Assembly (NCBI GenBank): GCA_020846375.1
Contig: JADLDZ010000249.1
Span: forward strand, 1-9,023
Length of the DNA stretch: 9,023 bases
Origin: Nitrospirales bacterium
GTDB lineage: Bacteria > Nitrospirota > Thermodesulfovibrionia > Thermodesulfovibrionales > Dissulfurispiraceae
Reading direction: 5' to 3'
The notes under the pieces were generated by a model, which was not told where the DNA came from, did not search any database, and worked only from the letters and a program-made list of their open reading frames with translations. Both the position numbers and the translations under genes were made by a program. Position 1 is the first letter of the stretch, and every line of letters starts with the position of its first letter. Shown here one piece after another: positions 1 through 8,108 of the stretch.

Positions 1-205
1 CTATCATCTCACCTTTGGGGAGGTTGTCGGGCGCCTTCGCAAAACGGGGAGTCTCCTTCCACTGGCTCTTTTCCTCTTCGGTGGCATCTCCGTCCTCGAT
101 GATGCAGCGGTGGCACCGTCTGTCCTGACTGTTTGTTTTGTTCCAGCGGGACATATCGGGATCACCGTAGTGACCGCACTTGATGCAGACGAAACAGCAC
201 ATCAT
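1..205 (-). CDS. Small cysteine-rich (zinc-ribbon-like) hypothetical protein, 3' end outside window
   Basis: This short reading frame starts at ATG 205-203 with a second in-frame ATG at 202-200. A strong Shine-Dalgarno AAGGAGG at 217-211 lies 5 nt from the first ATG and 8 nt from the second, so either could be used. The visible 68 codons begin MMCCFVCIKCGHYGDPDM. They contain cysteines at 3, 4, 7 and 10, then a second CxxC pair at 31 and 34 (RCHRCI), followed by an acidic, lysine-rich tail. Two CxxC knuckles about 20 residues apart suggest a zinc ribbon or rubredoxin-like metal site; this is inference from spacing. I do not recognise the family. The frame is open to the left edge, so the length is unknown. 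It lies beyond the hairpin that follows cobA-hemD and so probably has its own transcription start. It is real mainly on the evidence of the ribosome binding site and the ordered cysteines. Confidence 0.7.
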   Translation of the reverse strand, partial: MMCCFVCIKCGHYGDPDMSRWNKTNSQDRRCHRCIIEDGDATEEEKSQWKETPRFAKAPDNLPKGEMI

Positions 206-289
206 AACAGCCTCCTTGGATCAGGGCGCGTCTGCAAACACACCCTGGGGTTGCGAGATGGATACTCTCCTTCTACAATAAGACACCGG
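206..289. other. Short intergenic leader between the heme operon hairpin and the small Cys-rich gene
   Basis: This stretch of about 84 bases separates the hairpin from the ATG of the small cysteine-rich gene. Apart from the AAGGAGG ribosome binding site at 211-217 (complement), I see no confident -35/-10 pair. I also checked for the sigma-54 GG-N10-GC spacing on the minus strand and did not find it. A promoter for the small gene would be expected here if the hairpin terminates. Confidence 0.5.
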
Positions 290-326
290 GCAGGAGAAAA
301 ATATGACAGGGGTCATATTCTCCTGC
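290..326 (-). terminator. Hairpin with U-rich 3' side downstream of cobA-hemD, probable terminator
   Basis: Read on the minus strand, arm GCAGGAGAATATGAC (326-312) pairs with GTCATA-TTTTT-CTCCTGC (307-290) across a CCCT loop (311-308). The inner AATATGAC/GTCATATT stem is perfect and is followed at once by extra Ts. The outer GCAGGAG/CTCCTGC then closes the structure with a 3-nt bulge. The hairpin begins 26 nt after the TGA of cobA-hemD. The U-run lies 3' of the stem only on the minus strand, which fits termination of the heme gene block. It is not a textbook terminator, because the inner stem is AU-rich and the U-run is partly inside the larger stem. It could instead be an mRNA 3'-end stabiliser or processing structure. 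Confidence 0.55.
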
Positions 327-352
327 TTCCCGCCGCACTCCTCACTCTCCCG

Positions 353-1879
<1,527 letters not shown>

Positions 1880-1895
1880 CTCTTTCATACCCTCT

Positions 1896-2870
1896 TCAGC
1901 TTGATATATTCCCGTTGACGGGCGGTACGTCACTCGCATAGACTTCGTCCAATATCTCTTTTGCCCCCCGTGCGAGGAGGGTCTCCGCGAGCCGGATGCC
2001 GAGGGCCTCTGCCTCGGAGGGGCTGCCCTCGATGCGGTCACGGATGACCCTGTCTCCCGCGGCGCTCCCCACCAGCCCCTCCATGACCATCCGCCCATCC
2101 ACGAGGCGGGCATGGGCGGCGATGGGCACCTGGCACCCGCCCTCGAGCCTCTTCAGGAGAGCCCGTTCCGCTCTGACACAGACGGAGGTCACGGGATGGT
2201 CCAGCGGAGAGATGAGGGCATTGATGAAGGGGTCATCCTTTCTGCATTCGATGCCCACCGCCCCCTGTCCTATGGCGGGAAGGCTCACTTCAGGTGGTAT
2301 CGTTTCCGTGATCCGCTGCGCCCAGCCGAGCCTCTTCACCCCGGCGGCGGCAAGGATGATGGCATCGAACTGTCCCTCGTCGAGCTTTCTCAGTCGCGTA
2401 TCGAGGTTGCCCCGCAATTGTGCTATCCTGAGGTCGGGCCGTACATGGAGTAGCTGGCAGGCGCGCCGCAGGCTGCTCGTGCCGACGACGGCCCCCTGGG
2501 GGAGCCCGGCGAAGGTCTTCGCCGTGACCGCACCGTTTCCGCCCGTAATAAAGGCATCCCGCGGGTCCTCCCTCTCGCAGATGACGGCGAGGTGGAGCCC
2601 TTCGGGAAGATCGGTGGGCACGTCTTTCATGCTGTGCACGGCGAGGTCGGCTCCGCCGTTGAGGAGCGCCTCCTCGATTTCCTTGACGAAGAGGCCTTTC
2701 CCGCCCACTTTCGCCAGGGGAACATCCAGTATCCTGTCTCCGGTGGTCTTGATCTCGTTCAGTTCGATCGCCAGCCCGGGGTTGCGCTTCTCCAGCTCCG
2801 CCCTGACCCATTCCGCCTGCCAGAGGGCAAGCTTGCTGCCCCGTGTCCCGATGACGATCCTATTCCTCAT
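1896..2870 (-). CDS. hemC: Porphobilinogen deaminase (hydroxymethylbilane synthase)
   Basis: A cytoplasmic enzyme joining four porphobilinogens into hydroxymethylbilane, the substrate of the HemD domain encoded next. The 324-aa protein is slightly longer than the usual 300-315 because of a C-terminal tail (DEVYASDVPPVNGNISS). Visible family landmarks are IGTRGSKLALWQAEWV at the N-terminus, KVGGKGLFVKEIEEAL near 54-69, HSMKDVPTDLPEGL with catalytic Asp83, GTSSLRRACQLL and RIAQLRGNLDTRLRKL in the substrate-binding region, and LEGGCQVPIAAHA carrying Cys246, the expected attachment site of the dipyrromethane cofactor. The ATG at 2870 overlaps the 3' end of hemA by 11 nt, with a GGAGAGG ribosome site inside hemA codons, pointing to translational coupling. 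No key residue is missing. Confidence 0.97.
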   Translation of the reverse strand: MRNRIVIGTRGSKLALWQAEWVRAELEKRNPGLAIELNEIKTTGDRILDVPLAKVGGKGLFVKEIEEALLNGGADLAVHSMKDVPTDLPEGLHLAVICEREDPRDAFITGGNGAVTAKTFAGLPQGAVVGTSSLRRACQLLHVRPDLRIAQLRGNLDTRLRKLDEGQFDAIILAAAGVKRLGWAQRITETIPPEVSLPAIGQGAVGIECRKDDPFINALISPLDHPVTSVCVRAERALLKRLEGGCQVPIAAHARLVDGRMVMEGLVGSAAGDRVIRDRIEGSPSEAEALGIRLAETLLARGAKEILDEVYASDVPPVNGNISS

Positions 2871-4134
2871 TTTCCTCTCCGTTGAGCCCGTACAGTTTTT
2901 TTATTGCGGCGATCAGCTCACCCCTGTCTTCGGTGTCCTCCTTGAGGGCGGCCGTGGGAGGATGAATGAGCTTGTTGATAATGGCGGCGGCCAGGTACTC
3001 CACCGCCTTCCTCTTCCCGTCGTCGAGATCGGGGAACTTATTCCTGAACTTCTCCAGTTCCTCCTCCTTGATCTCCTCCGCCTTCTGGCGGAGGGCGACG
3101 ATGACGGGGATGGAATCGAGGGAGGACATCCACTTGATGAACGTTTCCACCTCTTCGGCGATGATGATCTCCGCCTTCTCCGCCTCCCTCCTCCTTTCGA
3201 GGATATTGCTCTCCACCACGTCCTGGAGATTGTCCACATCGTACAGGTAGACATTCTCTATCCTGTTGATATCCGGGTCGATGTTCCGGGGCACCGAAAT
3301 GTCGATGATGAAGACCGGACGGTGCTTTCTCTCCCGCATGACTTTATGCATCTGCTCTTTCAGGAGGACATAGGCAGGGGCGCCGGTGGAGCAGATGAGG
3401 ATATCACAGTGGACCAGCTCGGCGGGAAAGTCCTCGAACCGCACCGGCTTCCCGTTGAATTCCCGGGCCAGGTCGCATCCCCTGTCGTAGGTCCTGTTGA
3501 CCACCACCACGTCCCGCACCCCGCTGTTGACGAGGTGGCGCGCAGCCAGTTCCGCCATCTCCCCCGCTCCGAGGAGCATGAAGGACTTCCCCCCGAGGTC
3601 GGTGAATATCTTCCGTGCGAGCTCCACCGCGGCAAAGCTGATGGATACCGCATTTTCGGCGATCTTCGTCTCCGTCCGTACCCGCTTCGCGGTGGAAATC
3701 GCCTTCTTCATCAATTTGTTCAGCAGGACCCCCGTCGTCTTTTTCTCGAGAGCGAAGTCGAAGGTGTTCTTGATCTGTCCCAGTATCTGGGGCTCGCCCA
3801 CCACCATGGAGTCGAGGCTCGAAGCGACCCTGAAGAGATGGCGTACGGCCTGGGAGTCGGTATGGACGAAGAGAGATTTCTCGAAAGCGGCCCGGTCGAT
3901 CCGGTGGAAGGAGGCGAGAAAGCTCTTGATGTTTTCCACTGCCGCCGCGGTATTGCCGACGCAGGCATATATTTCCACCCGGTTGCAGGTGGAGAGCAGG
4001 GCGACCTCCCTGACCTCGGGCATCCCACGCAGGCAGGACACCCCCTCCTCGAGCTTCGGCCCGGCGAAGGCAAGCATCTCTCTGATGTTGACAGGTGCGG
4101 TTTTGTGGTTGAGGCCTATAACGACGATTTTCAT
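2860..4134 (-). CDS. hemA: Glutamyl-tRNA reductase
   Basis: The first committed enzyme of C5-pathway tetrapyrrole synthesis: it reduces glutamyl-tRNA(Glu) with NADPH to glutamate-1-semialdehyde in the cytoplasm. The 424-aa protein starts MKIVVIGLNHKTAPVNIREM, the conserved N-terminus. It carries the nucleophilic Cys50 in STCNRVEIYA and SLDSMVVGEPQILGQIK near 106-122. The Rossmann-type NADPH domain has LLGAGEMAELAARHL near 187-201 and CSTGAP at 248-253, followed by a helical dimerisation tail from about 310. Longer reading upstream to 4374 is possible, but it runs through the preceding gene and lacks family similarity, so ATG 4134 is chosen. This ATG overlaps the TGA of the membrane gene as ATGA (4131-4134), typical of translational coupling; the ribosome site there is weak. 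hemL is not in the window, so glutamate-1-semialdehyde aminomutase must be encoded elsewhere. Confidence 0.97.
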   Translation of the reverse strand: MKIVVIGLNHKTAPVNIREMLAFAGPKLEEGVSCLRGMPEVREVALLSTCNRVEIYACVGNTAAAVENIKSFLASFHRIDRAAFEKSLFVHTDSQAVRHLFRVASSLDSMVVGEPQILGQIKNTFDFALEKKTTGVLLNKLMKKAISTAKRVRTETKIAENAVSISFAAVELARKIFTDLGGKSFMLLGAGEMAELAARHLVNSGVRDVVVVNRTYDRGCDLAREFNGKPVRFEDFPAELVHCDILICSTGAPAYVLLKEQMHKVMRERKHRPVFIIDISVPRNIDPDINRIENVYLYDVDNLQDVVESNILERRREAEKAEIIIAEEVETFIKWMSSLDSIPVIVALRQKAEEIKEEELEKFRNKFPDLDDGKRKAVEYLAAAIINKLIHPPTAALKEDTEDRGELIAAIKKLYGLNGEENEE

Positions 4135-4946
4135 TTGAATGAATGCAGACTCTTCACCGAGAGATTCACTCCGAAAAAGGTGAACAGCACCACAAGGAAG
4201 CCGATGACCGATAAAATGGCGGCTTTCTTGCCCCTCCATCCCGAGGTAAGACGGATGTGGAGGATGAAGGCATAAATGAACCACGTTATCATGGACCAGA
4301 CTTCCTTGGGATCCCATCTCCAGTAGCTCCCCCATGCGCTCTCCGCCCAGAGCGCCCCGGTAATGATGGCGCACGTCAGGAGGGGGAAGCCGAGATTGAT
4401 CATCTTATTGTTGATTTCGTCCAGCACCTGGATGCTTGGGAGGCGGTGGAAGAGGCCGTGGACATGCTTCGATTTCAGGTAATGCTCCTGCAGGAGATAC
4501 ATGATGCCGATGCCGAAGGCTACGGCAAAAGCCGCGTTGCCCAGGAAAGCGAGGAAGGTGTGGATCCCGAACCAATAGCTTTCCAGCACGGGATTCAGGG
4601 GACGGATACCCCGCGGCAGTATCGAGGACGAGAGCATGAGGAGAAAGACGACGGGCAGGACGAAAGAGCCCATGATGCCTGTTTTGTACCGGAACTCGAG
4701 GAGGAAAAAGATCAGCACCACGCACCAGGCGAAAAAGGAGGACGCCTCGTGCATGCTCGCAATGGGGAGATGCCCCGATATGCTATACCGATAAATGAGG
4801 GAGGCGGTATGGATGAGGAACCCGCCGCCGGTGATGAAGAGCATGAGCCGCGAGGACTCCCTGCTCCCCTTGAAGAGATCGACAATGCTGATGACCGTGG
4901 CGGCGAAATAGAAGGTGAGGGAAAGTTCGAAGAGTATCGTTCCCAT
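4131..4946 (-). CDS. ccsA: CcsA/HemX-family integral membrane protein (cytochrome c assembly family, WWD-type)
   Basis: A 271-aa membrane protein with eight predicted hydrophobic helices, near 2-24, 34-53, 68-86, 92-110, 127-152, 184-203, 216-234 and 241-261. Between helices six and seven lies the tryptophan-rich signature WGSYWRWDPKEVW (205-217), the heme-handling motif of the CcsA/CcmC/ResC family. Histidines at 46, 129 and 230 sit in helices in positions typical of heme ligands of CcsA. Such proteins export or present heme for attachment to apocytochrome c on the outer face of the cytoplasmic membrane. Sitting directly before hemA is also the location of HemX in Bacillus, a relative that affects HemA levels. 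The intact WWD motif favours heme handling, but a HemX-like role is not excluded. No CcsB/ResB partner is present here. The ATG at 4946 overlaps the upstream TGA as TGATG (4944-4948), so translation is probably coupled to the P-loop gene. Confidence 0.88.
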   Translation of the reverse strand: MGTILFELSLTFYFAATVISIVDLFKGSRESSRLMLFITGGGFLIHTASLIYRYSISGHLPIASMHEASSFFAWCVVLIFFLLEFRYKTGIMGSFVLPVVFLLMLSSSILPRGIRPLNPVLESYWFGIHTFLAFLGNAAFAVAFGIGIMYLLQEHYLKSKHVHGLFHRLPSIQVLDEINNKMINLGFPLLTCAIITGALWAESAWGSYWRWDPKEVWSMITWFIYAFILHIRLTSGWRGKKAAILSVIGFLVVLFTFFGVNLSVKSLHSFK

Positions 4947-5758
4947 CAGAAACAGCCGAGCTCGCAGTTTTTTATTTTGATCTTTAACGTGTCGGCCGCT
5001 TTTCCCACGTCACGGTACGGGACCCCCAGCTCCTCGGCGATTTCCCGTGCACGGGCGCAGGAGATGACGCTGTCGACCGCCCTTTCTTTCAATAGTCGTT
5101 CTATGTTTTTTTTCTGTACTGTCATATCAAGGCACCGGATCAATTCCCTGAGAGAGCTCCTGTCGGAGGGGGCGAATACAACGGTACAGCGTGTTTCCGG
5201 GGGAGGGGCCGCTTCCTTTCCCTCACCATCCAGCCAGTGCGATACTCTTTCAGCCTGGCTCTCGGGAATCACAATAATATCAGCGCGTTGCAGGAGCCTT
5301 CCCGCAGATGGTTTCATGGTTTCTCCGGGGATGCTCAATAGGAATAGTACAACATCGGGCTTTAAAAACTCAATTGCGCTGTTCCCTTCGATGACAAGTC
5401 CATCGAGGAAGGAAAGTCGTTCGACGGCAGGGGGAAGAACCTCTCCCAACTCCTCGGGCGGGGACTGCACCCAGAGCACCTCTTCCGCACCTGCCGCCAG
5501 AAGCAGGGCGGTGTCCTTTTCATTCTCCGACAGGATAGCGGGGGCGTCGATGACCGAGACGTACAAGGAGGTCCGGGTGTACTTGATGGCGCCCCATCTC
5601 CCCGGAACGGGGGGCAGCGGGCGGTGTGCGGGCGGGCGGCTTTCTGCAGAGGGGCCGCCCTCCGTACCGGTGAGATGCCGGAGGAGAGCGGAGGCAACGG
5701 TGGTCTTACCGGAGCCGCTGTGTGCGCCTCCGATGCCGAGGAGAAAGGGCACTTTCAT
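4946..5758 (-). CDS. MobB-like P-loop NTPase with C-terminal HTH-like, cysteine-tailed module; function unknown
   Basis: A 270-aa protein. The N-terminus is a P-loop NTPase: a Walker A-type loop AHSGSGKTT (12-20), then a proline/arginine-rich insert at about 31-54. WGAIKY (55-60) resembles the IKH strand of MobB, KDTALLLAAGAEEV (81-94) resembles the KDS...AGA segment of MobB, and LDGLVIEGN (118-126) is Walker B-like. This points to the MobB family (GTP-binding, molybdenum guanine-dinucleotide cofactor), though the loop also recalls CbiA/CobB cobalamin amidases; no glutamine amidotransferase domain is present. Residues about 219-270 form a separate module: AREIAEELGVPYRDVGKAAD looks helix-turn-helix-like, and the protein ends KIKNCELGCF with Cys265 and Cys269, plus Cys234. 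ATG 5758 directly abuts the topA TGA (TGAATG) and is preceded by no strong ribosome site, so re-initiation is likely. The fold call is reasonable; the function is not known. Confidence 0.85.
   Translation of the reverse strand: MKVPFLLGIGGAHSGSGKTTVASALLRHLTGTEGGPSAESRPPAHRPLPPVPGRWGAIKYTRTSLYVSVIDAPAILSENEKDTALLLAAGAEEVLWVQSPPEELGEVLPPAVERLSFLDGLVIEGNSAIEFLKPDVVLFLLSIPGETMKPSAGRLLQRADIIVIPESQAERVSHWLDGEGKEAAPPPETRCTVVFAPSDRSSLRELIRCLDMTVQKKNIERLLKERAVDSVISCARAREIAEELGVPYRDVGKAADTLKIKIKNCELGCF
5105..5116 (-). other. A8 homopolymer in phase with an A_AAA_AAC slippery heptamer
   Basis: Inside the MobB-like gene the minus strand reads CAG AAA AAA AAC (codons 215-218), with eight As at 5113-5106. 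The heptamer A_AAA_AAC is exactly in the X_XXY_YYZ phase. Loss of one A gives an immediate TAG, and gain of one A (or a -1 ribosomal slip) gives 30 alternative codons and then TGA. Either event would remove the C-terminal cysteine module. It lies in the apparent linker between the two domains. Whether slippage occurs is not shown. Confidence 0.4.
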
Positions 5759-8092
5759 TCAGGCTTCGGTGGCGGCGGGCTCTTCCTTCTTCACCTGCTC
5801 CCGGTATTTGCATTCCTTGTCGATGCAGGCAAGGGAGAGCTCGCCCGCCTTGTTCCACTGTTCCACGAGGAAGGGCGCATGGCATTTGGGGCATTCCTTC
5901 GGCACCGGCCGGTACCAGAGTGCAAAGGTGCAGTTCGGGTAGTTACCGCAGCTCCAGAAGGACTTCCCCCGTTTCGATTTCCTCTCCACGATGTCGCCCT
6001 GGTCGAGGGGGCATTTCACGCCCGTGGCGATGGGTCGGGTGTTCTTGCATTCAGGGTATTGGGAACAGGCAAGGAATTTCCCGAACCTGCCGCTTTTAAT
6101 GACCATGGGTGCGCCGCATTTCTCACAGACCTCGTCCGTGGGGGTCGATTCCGCCTTCTGTGGGCTGTTTTCCCCCTCCAGGGGCCGGGTGTTCTTGCAT
6201 TTGGGATAGGCGGAGCAGGCGAGGAACTTCCCGTGCCTTCCCCACTTGATGACCATGGGCGAGCCGCATTTCTCGCAGACCTCGTCCGTGGGGGTATCCT
6301 GAGGCCGTACCCTGCCCCTGTCGGCGGAAGCTTTCTGCAGGTCGCCCTTGAAAGGGGTGTAGAAATCATTGATCACATCGACCCACCGCATCTTGGCGTT
6401 CTCGATCTCGTCCAGTTCGTCTTCCATCCTCGCGGTGAAATTGAAGTCGATCAGCTCCGGGAACTTGTCCACGAGCAGGTCGTTTACCACAACACCCAGC
6501 TCGGTGGGGAAGAACCGCCTGTCCCCATTCTTCTCCACGTATTTCCTGTCCTGGATCGTGGAGAGGATCGCGGCATAGGTGCTCGGCCGCCCGATCCCCT
6601 TCTCTTCGAGGGTCTTGACGAGGGTCGCCTCCGTATACCGGGGCGGGGGTTGGGTGAAGTGCTGCACCGGTTTGATATCGGCCTGTCGGAGCGCATCCCC
6701 TTCCTGCAGCGGGGGAAGGATCCCCTCCTCCTCCTCAATCTCGTCCATGCTTTCGGTATAGAGCGCCATGAAGCCCTGGAAGCGAATAACGGTACCGGCC
6801 GCCCGCAGTTCGGTGCCTTTGACTTCAGTCCCGGACTCCTTCAGCCCGATGATGAAGGTTGTCTGCTCGAGCTGGGCGGGGCTCATCTGACTGGCGATGA
6901 AACGGTTCCATATCAGCTGGTAGAGAGAATACTGGTCCTTGGACAGGTAGCGCTTGACCGCTTCGGGGGATTTGTCGGGATACGTCGGGCGTATGGCCTC
7001 ATGGGCCTCCTGGGCGTTCCCCTTGCTCCGGTAAAGAGGGGGTTTTTCGGGAGCGTAGTCCTTTCCGAACTTGTGACGGATAAGCTCGGCGGCCCATTGT
7101 TGGGCCTCGGGGGCGATCCTGAACGAATCCGTCCTCATGTACGTGATCAGGCCGACAGAGCCGTCCTCCCCCAGTTCGATGCCCTCATAAAGCTGCTGGG
7201 CGACCATCATGGTTTTTTTGGCCGGGAAGCGCAGCCTCCGCGCCGCTTCCTGCTGGAGGGTGCTGGTGCTGAAGGGAGCGGCCGGCGACCTCTTCCGCAT
7301 CTTCGTTTCGATCTTCGCAAGGAAGGTGTCCTTCGTCCTGATATCGTCCGCAACCCTCTGCGCTTCTTCGCCGTTCGTGATGAGGAACTTTTTCCCCTCT
7401 TTCTCTTCCCGGTCGATGACAAGGGCGTCCCGGTACCGGTAGAGCTTTGCAGGGAAAGGGGCCTTCGCGCCGCTGTTGGCAGGAGTCGCCAGCGGCTCCA
7501 GCAGAGCATCGATGGTCCAGTATTCTTCCTTCTGGAAAGCCTCTATCTCCCGCTCCCTGTCCACGATAAGCCGCACGGCTACGGACTGCACCCTTCCTGC
7601 GCTCAGTCCCCTCCTCACCTTTTGCCAGAGAAAGGGGCTGAGATTGTATCCCACCAGCCTGTCGAGAATGCGCCTCGCCTGCTGCGCATCGACTTTATTG
7701 AGGTCGATCTCTCCGGGGTGGCTGATCGCCTCTTTCACCGCTCGTTCCGTGATTTCATGGAAGGTGACCCGGTAGATCTTCTTGGAATTCCGGGGCTGCC
7801 TGATATCTTCCGCTATATGGTAGGCGATCGCCTCCCCCTCCCGGTCGGGGTCTGTCGCGATATAGATCTCCTCCGCCTTCTTCGCTTCCGCTTTCAGCTC
7901 CCTGATCACCTTTTCCTTGCCGGGGATGGTGACGTAATGCGGGGTAAAGTCGTGGTCGACATCCACCCCGAGCTCCTTCTTCGGAAGGTCCTTTATGTGG
8001 CCGATGGATGCCTTTACCCCGAAATCCTTGCCCAATATCTTATTGATGGTCCTGGCTTTCGCCGGCGACTCCACGATCACAAGAGCTTTCAC
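5759..8092 (-). CDS. topA: DNA topoisomerase I (type IA)
   Basis: It relaxes negatively supercoiled DNA by breaking and rejoining one strand through a 5'-phosphotyrosine link. The 777-aa protein opens with the TOPRIM domain, MKALVIVESPAKARTINKIL (catalytic Glu9), and carries the acidic triad motif DPDREGE (81-87). GLSAGRVQSVAVRL is near 162-174, the active-site Tyr318 lies in GLITYMRTDSFRI with Arg320, and EKGIGRPSTYAAIL follows near 497-510. The tail holds four C4 zinc-ribbon units: Cys606/609/626/632, Cys656/659/676/682, a third with only Cys694/715/721 because Asp697 replaces the second cysteine, and Cys734/737/756/761. The first two are near-copies 50 residues apart. The start is GTG 8092, with purine-rich ribosome sites upstream (AAGGAGG at 8109-8103, overlapping the previous stop, and AGGGAG closer in). 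The gap to the upstream gene is 16 nt. Length and motifs are normal for the family. Confidence 0.98.
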   Translation of the reverse strand: MKALVIVESPAKARTINKILGKDFGVKASIGHIKDLPKKELGVDVDHDFTPHYVTIPGKEKVIRELKAEAKKAEEIYIATDPDREGEAIAYHIAEDIRQPRNSKKIYRVTFHEITERAVKEAISHPGEIDLNKVDAQQARRILDRLVGYNLSPFLWQKVRRGLSAGRVQSVAVRLIVDREREIEAFQKEEYWTIDALLEPLATPANSGAKAPFPAKLYRYRDALVIDREEKEGKKFLITNGEEAQRVADDIRTKDTFLAKIETKMRKRSPAAPFSTSTLQQEAARRLRFPAKKTMMVAQQLYEGIELGEDGSVGLITYMRTDSFRIAPEAQQWAAELIRHKFGKDYAPEKPPLYRSKGNAQEAHEAIRPTYPDKSPEAVKRYLSKDQYSLYQLIWNRFIASQMSPAQLEQTTFIIGLKESGTEVKGTELRAAGTVIRFQGFMALYTESMDEIEEEEGILPPLQEGDALRQADIKPVQHFTQPPPRYTEATLVKTLEEKGIGRPSTYAAILSTIQDRKYVEKNGDRRFFPTELGVVVNDLLVDKFPELIDFNFTARMEDELDEIENAKMRWVDVINDFYTPFKGDLQKASADRGRVRPQDTPTDEVCEKCGSPMVIKWGRHGKFLACSAYPKCKNTRPLEGENSPQKAESTPTDEVCEKCGAPMVIKSGRFGKFLACSQYPECKNTRPIATGVKCPLDQGDIVERKSKRGKSFWSCGNYPNCTFALWYRPVPKECPKCHAPFLVEQWNKAGELSLACIDKECKYREQVKKEEPAATEA
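6032..6292 (-). repeat. Tandem 150-bp duplication encoding two near-identical zinc ribbons of TopA
   Basis: Segments 6182-6292 and 6032-6142 are direct copies with a period of 150 bp (50 codons). By hand alignment they differ at about 20 of 111 bases and at 5 of 37 residues (PTDEVCEKCG...CKNTRP). The two units are far more alike than either is to the third and fourth ribbons, which suggests a recent in-frame duplication or gene conversion within topA. Confidence 0.85.
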
Positions 8093-8108
8093 TTCTCCCT
8101 CTCCTCCT

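Noticed and set aside
31..54. CRISPR-like or short-repeat array
   Set aside because: No regularly spaced identical repeats were seen here or elsewhere in the window; the only direct repeat is the coding duplication in topA.
206..289. Sigma-54 or sigma-70 promoter for the small Cys-rich gene
   Set aside because: A GG/GC pair is present but at the wrong spacing, and no -35/-10 pair with a 16-18 nt spacer stands out.
1888..2113. N-terminal extension of cobA-hemD up to 2113
   Set aside because: The extra residues are Arg/Ser/Gly-rich, read through the 3' end of hemC and precede a standard SUMT N-terminus.
1996..4275. A 759-codon plus-strand open frame across hemC and hemA
   Set aside because: It spans two real genes and their overlap with no recognisable domain, and its composition is typical of an antisense shadow.
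4135..4374. N-terminal extension of hemA up to 4374
   Set aside because: It lies inside the membrane gene in another frame; the conserved HemA N-terminus begins at 4134.
4257..5942. A 561-codon plus-strand open frame across ccsA, the P-loop gene and the end of topA
   Set aside because: It covers three minus-strand genes with clear motifs, and its own translation shows low-complexity Ser/Arg runs.
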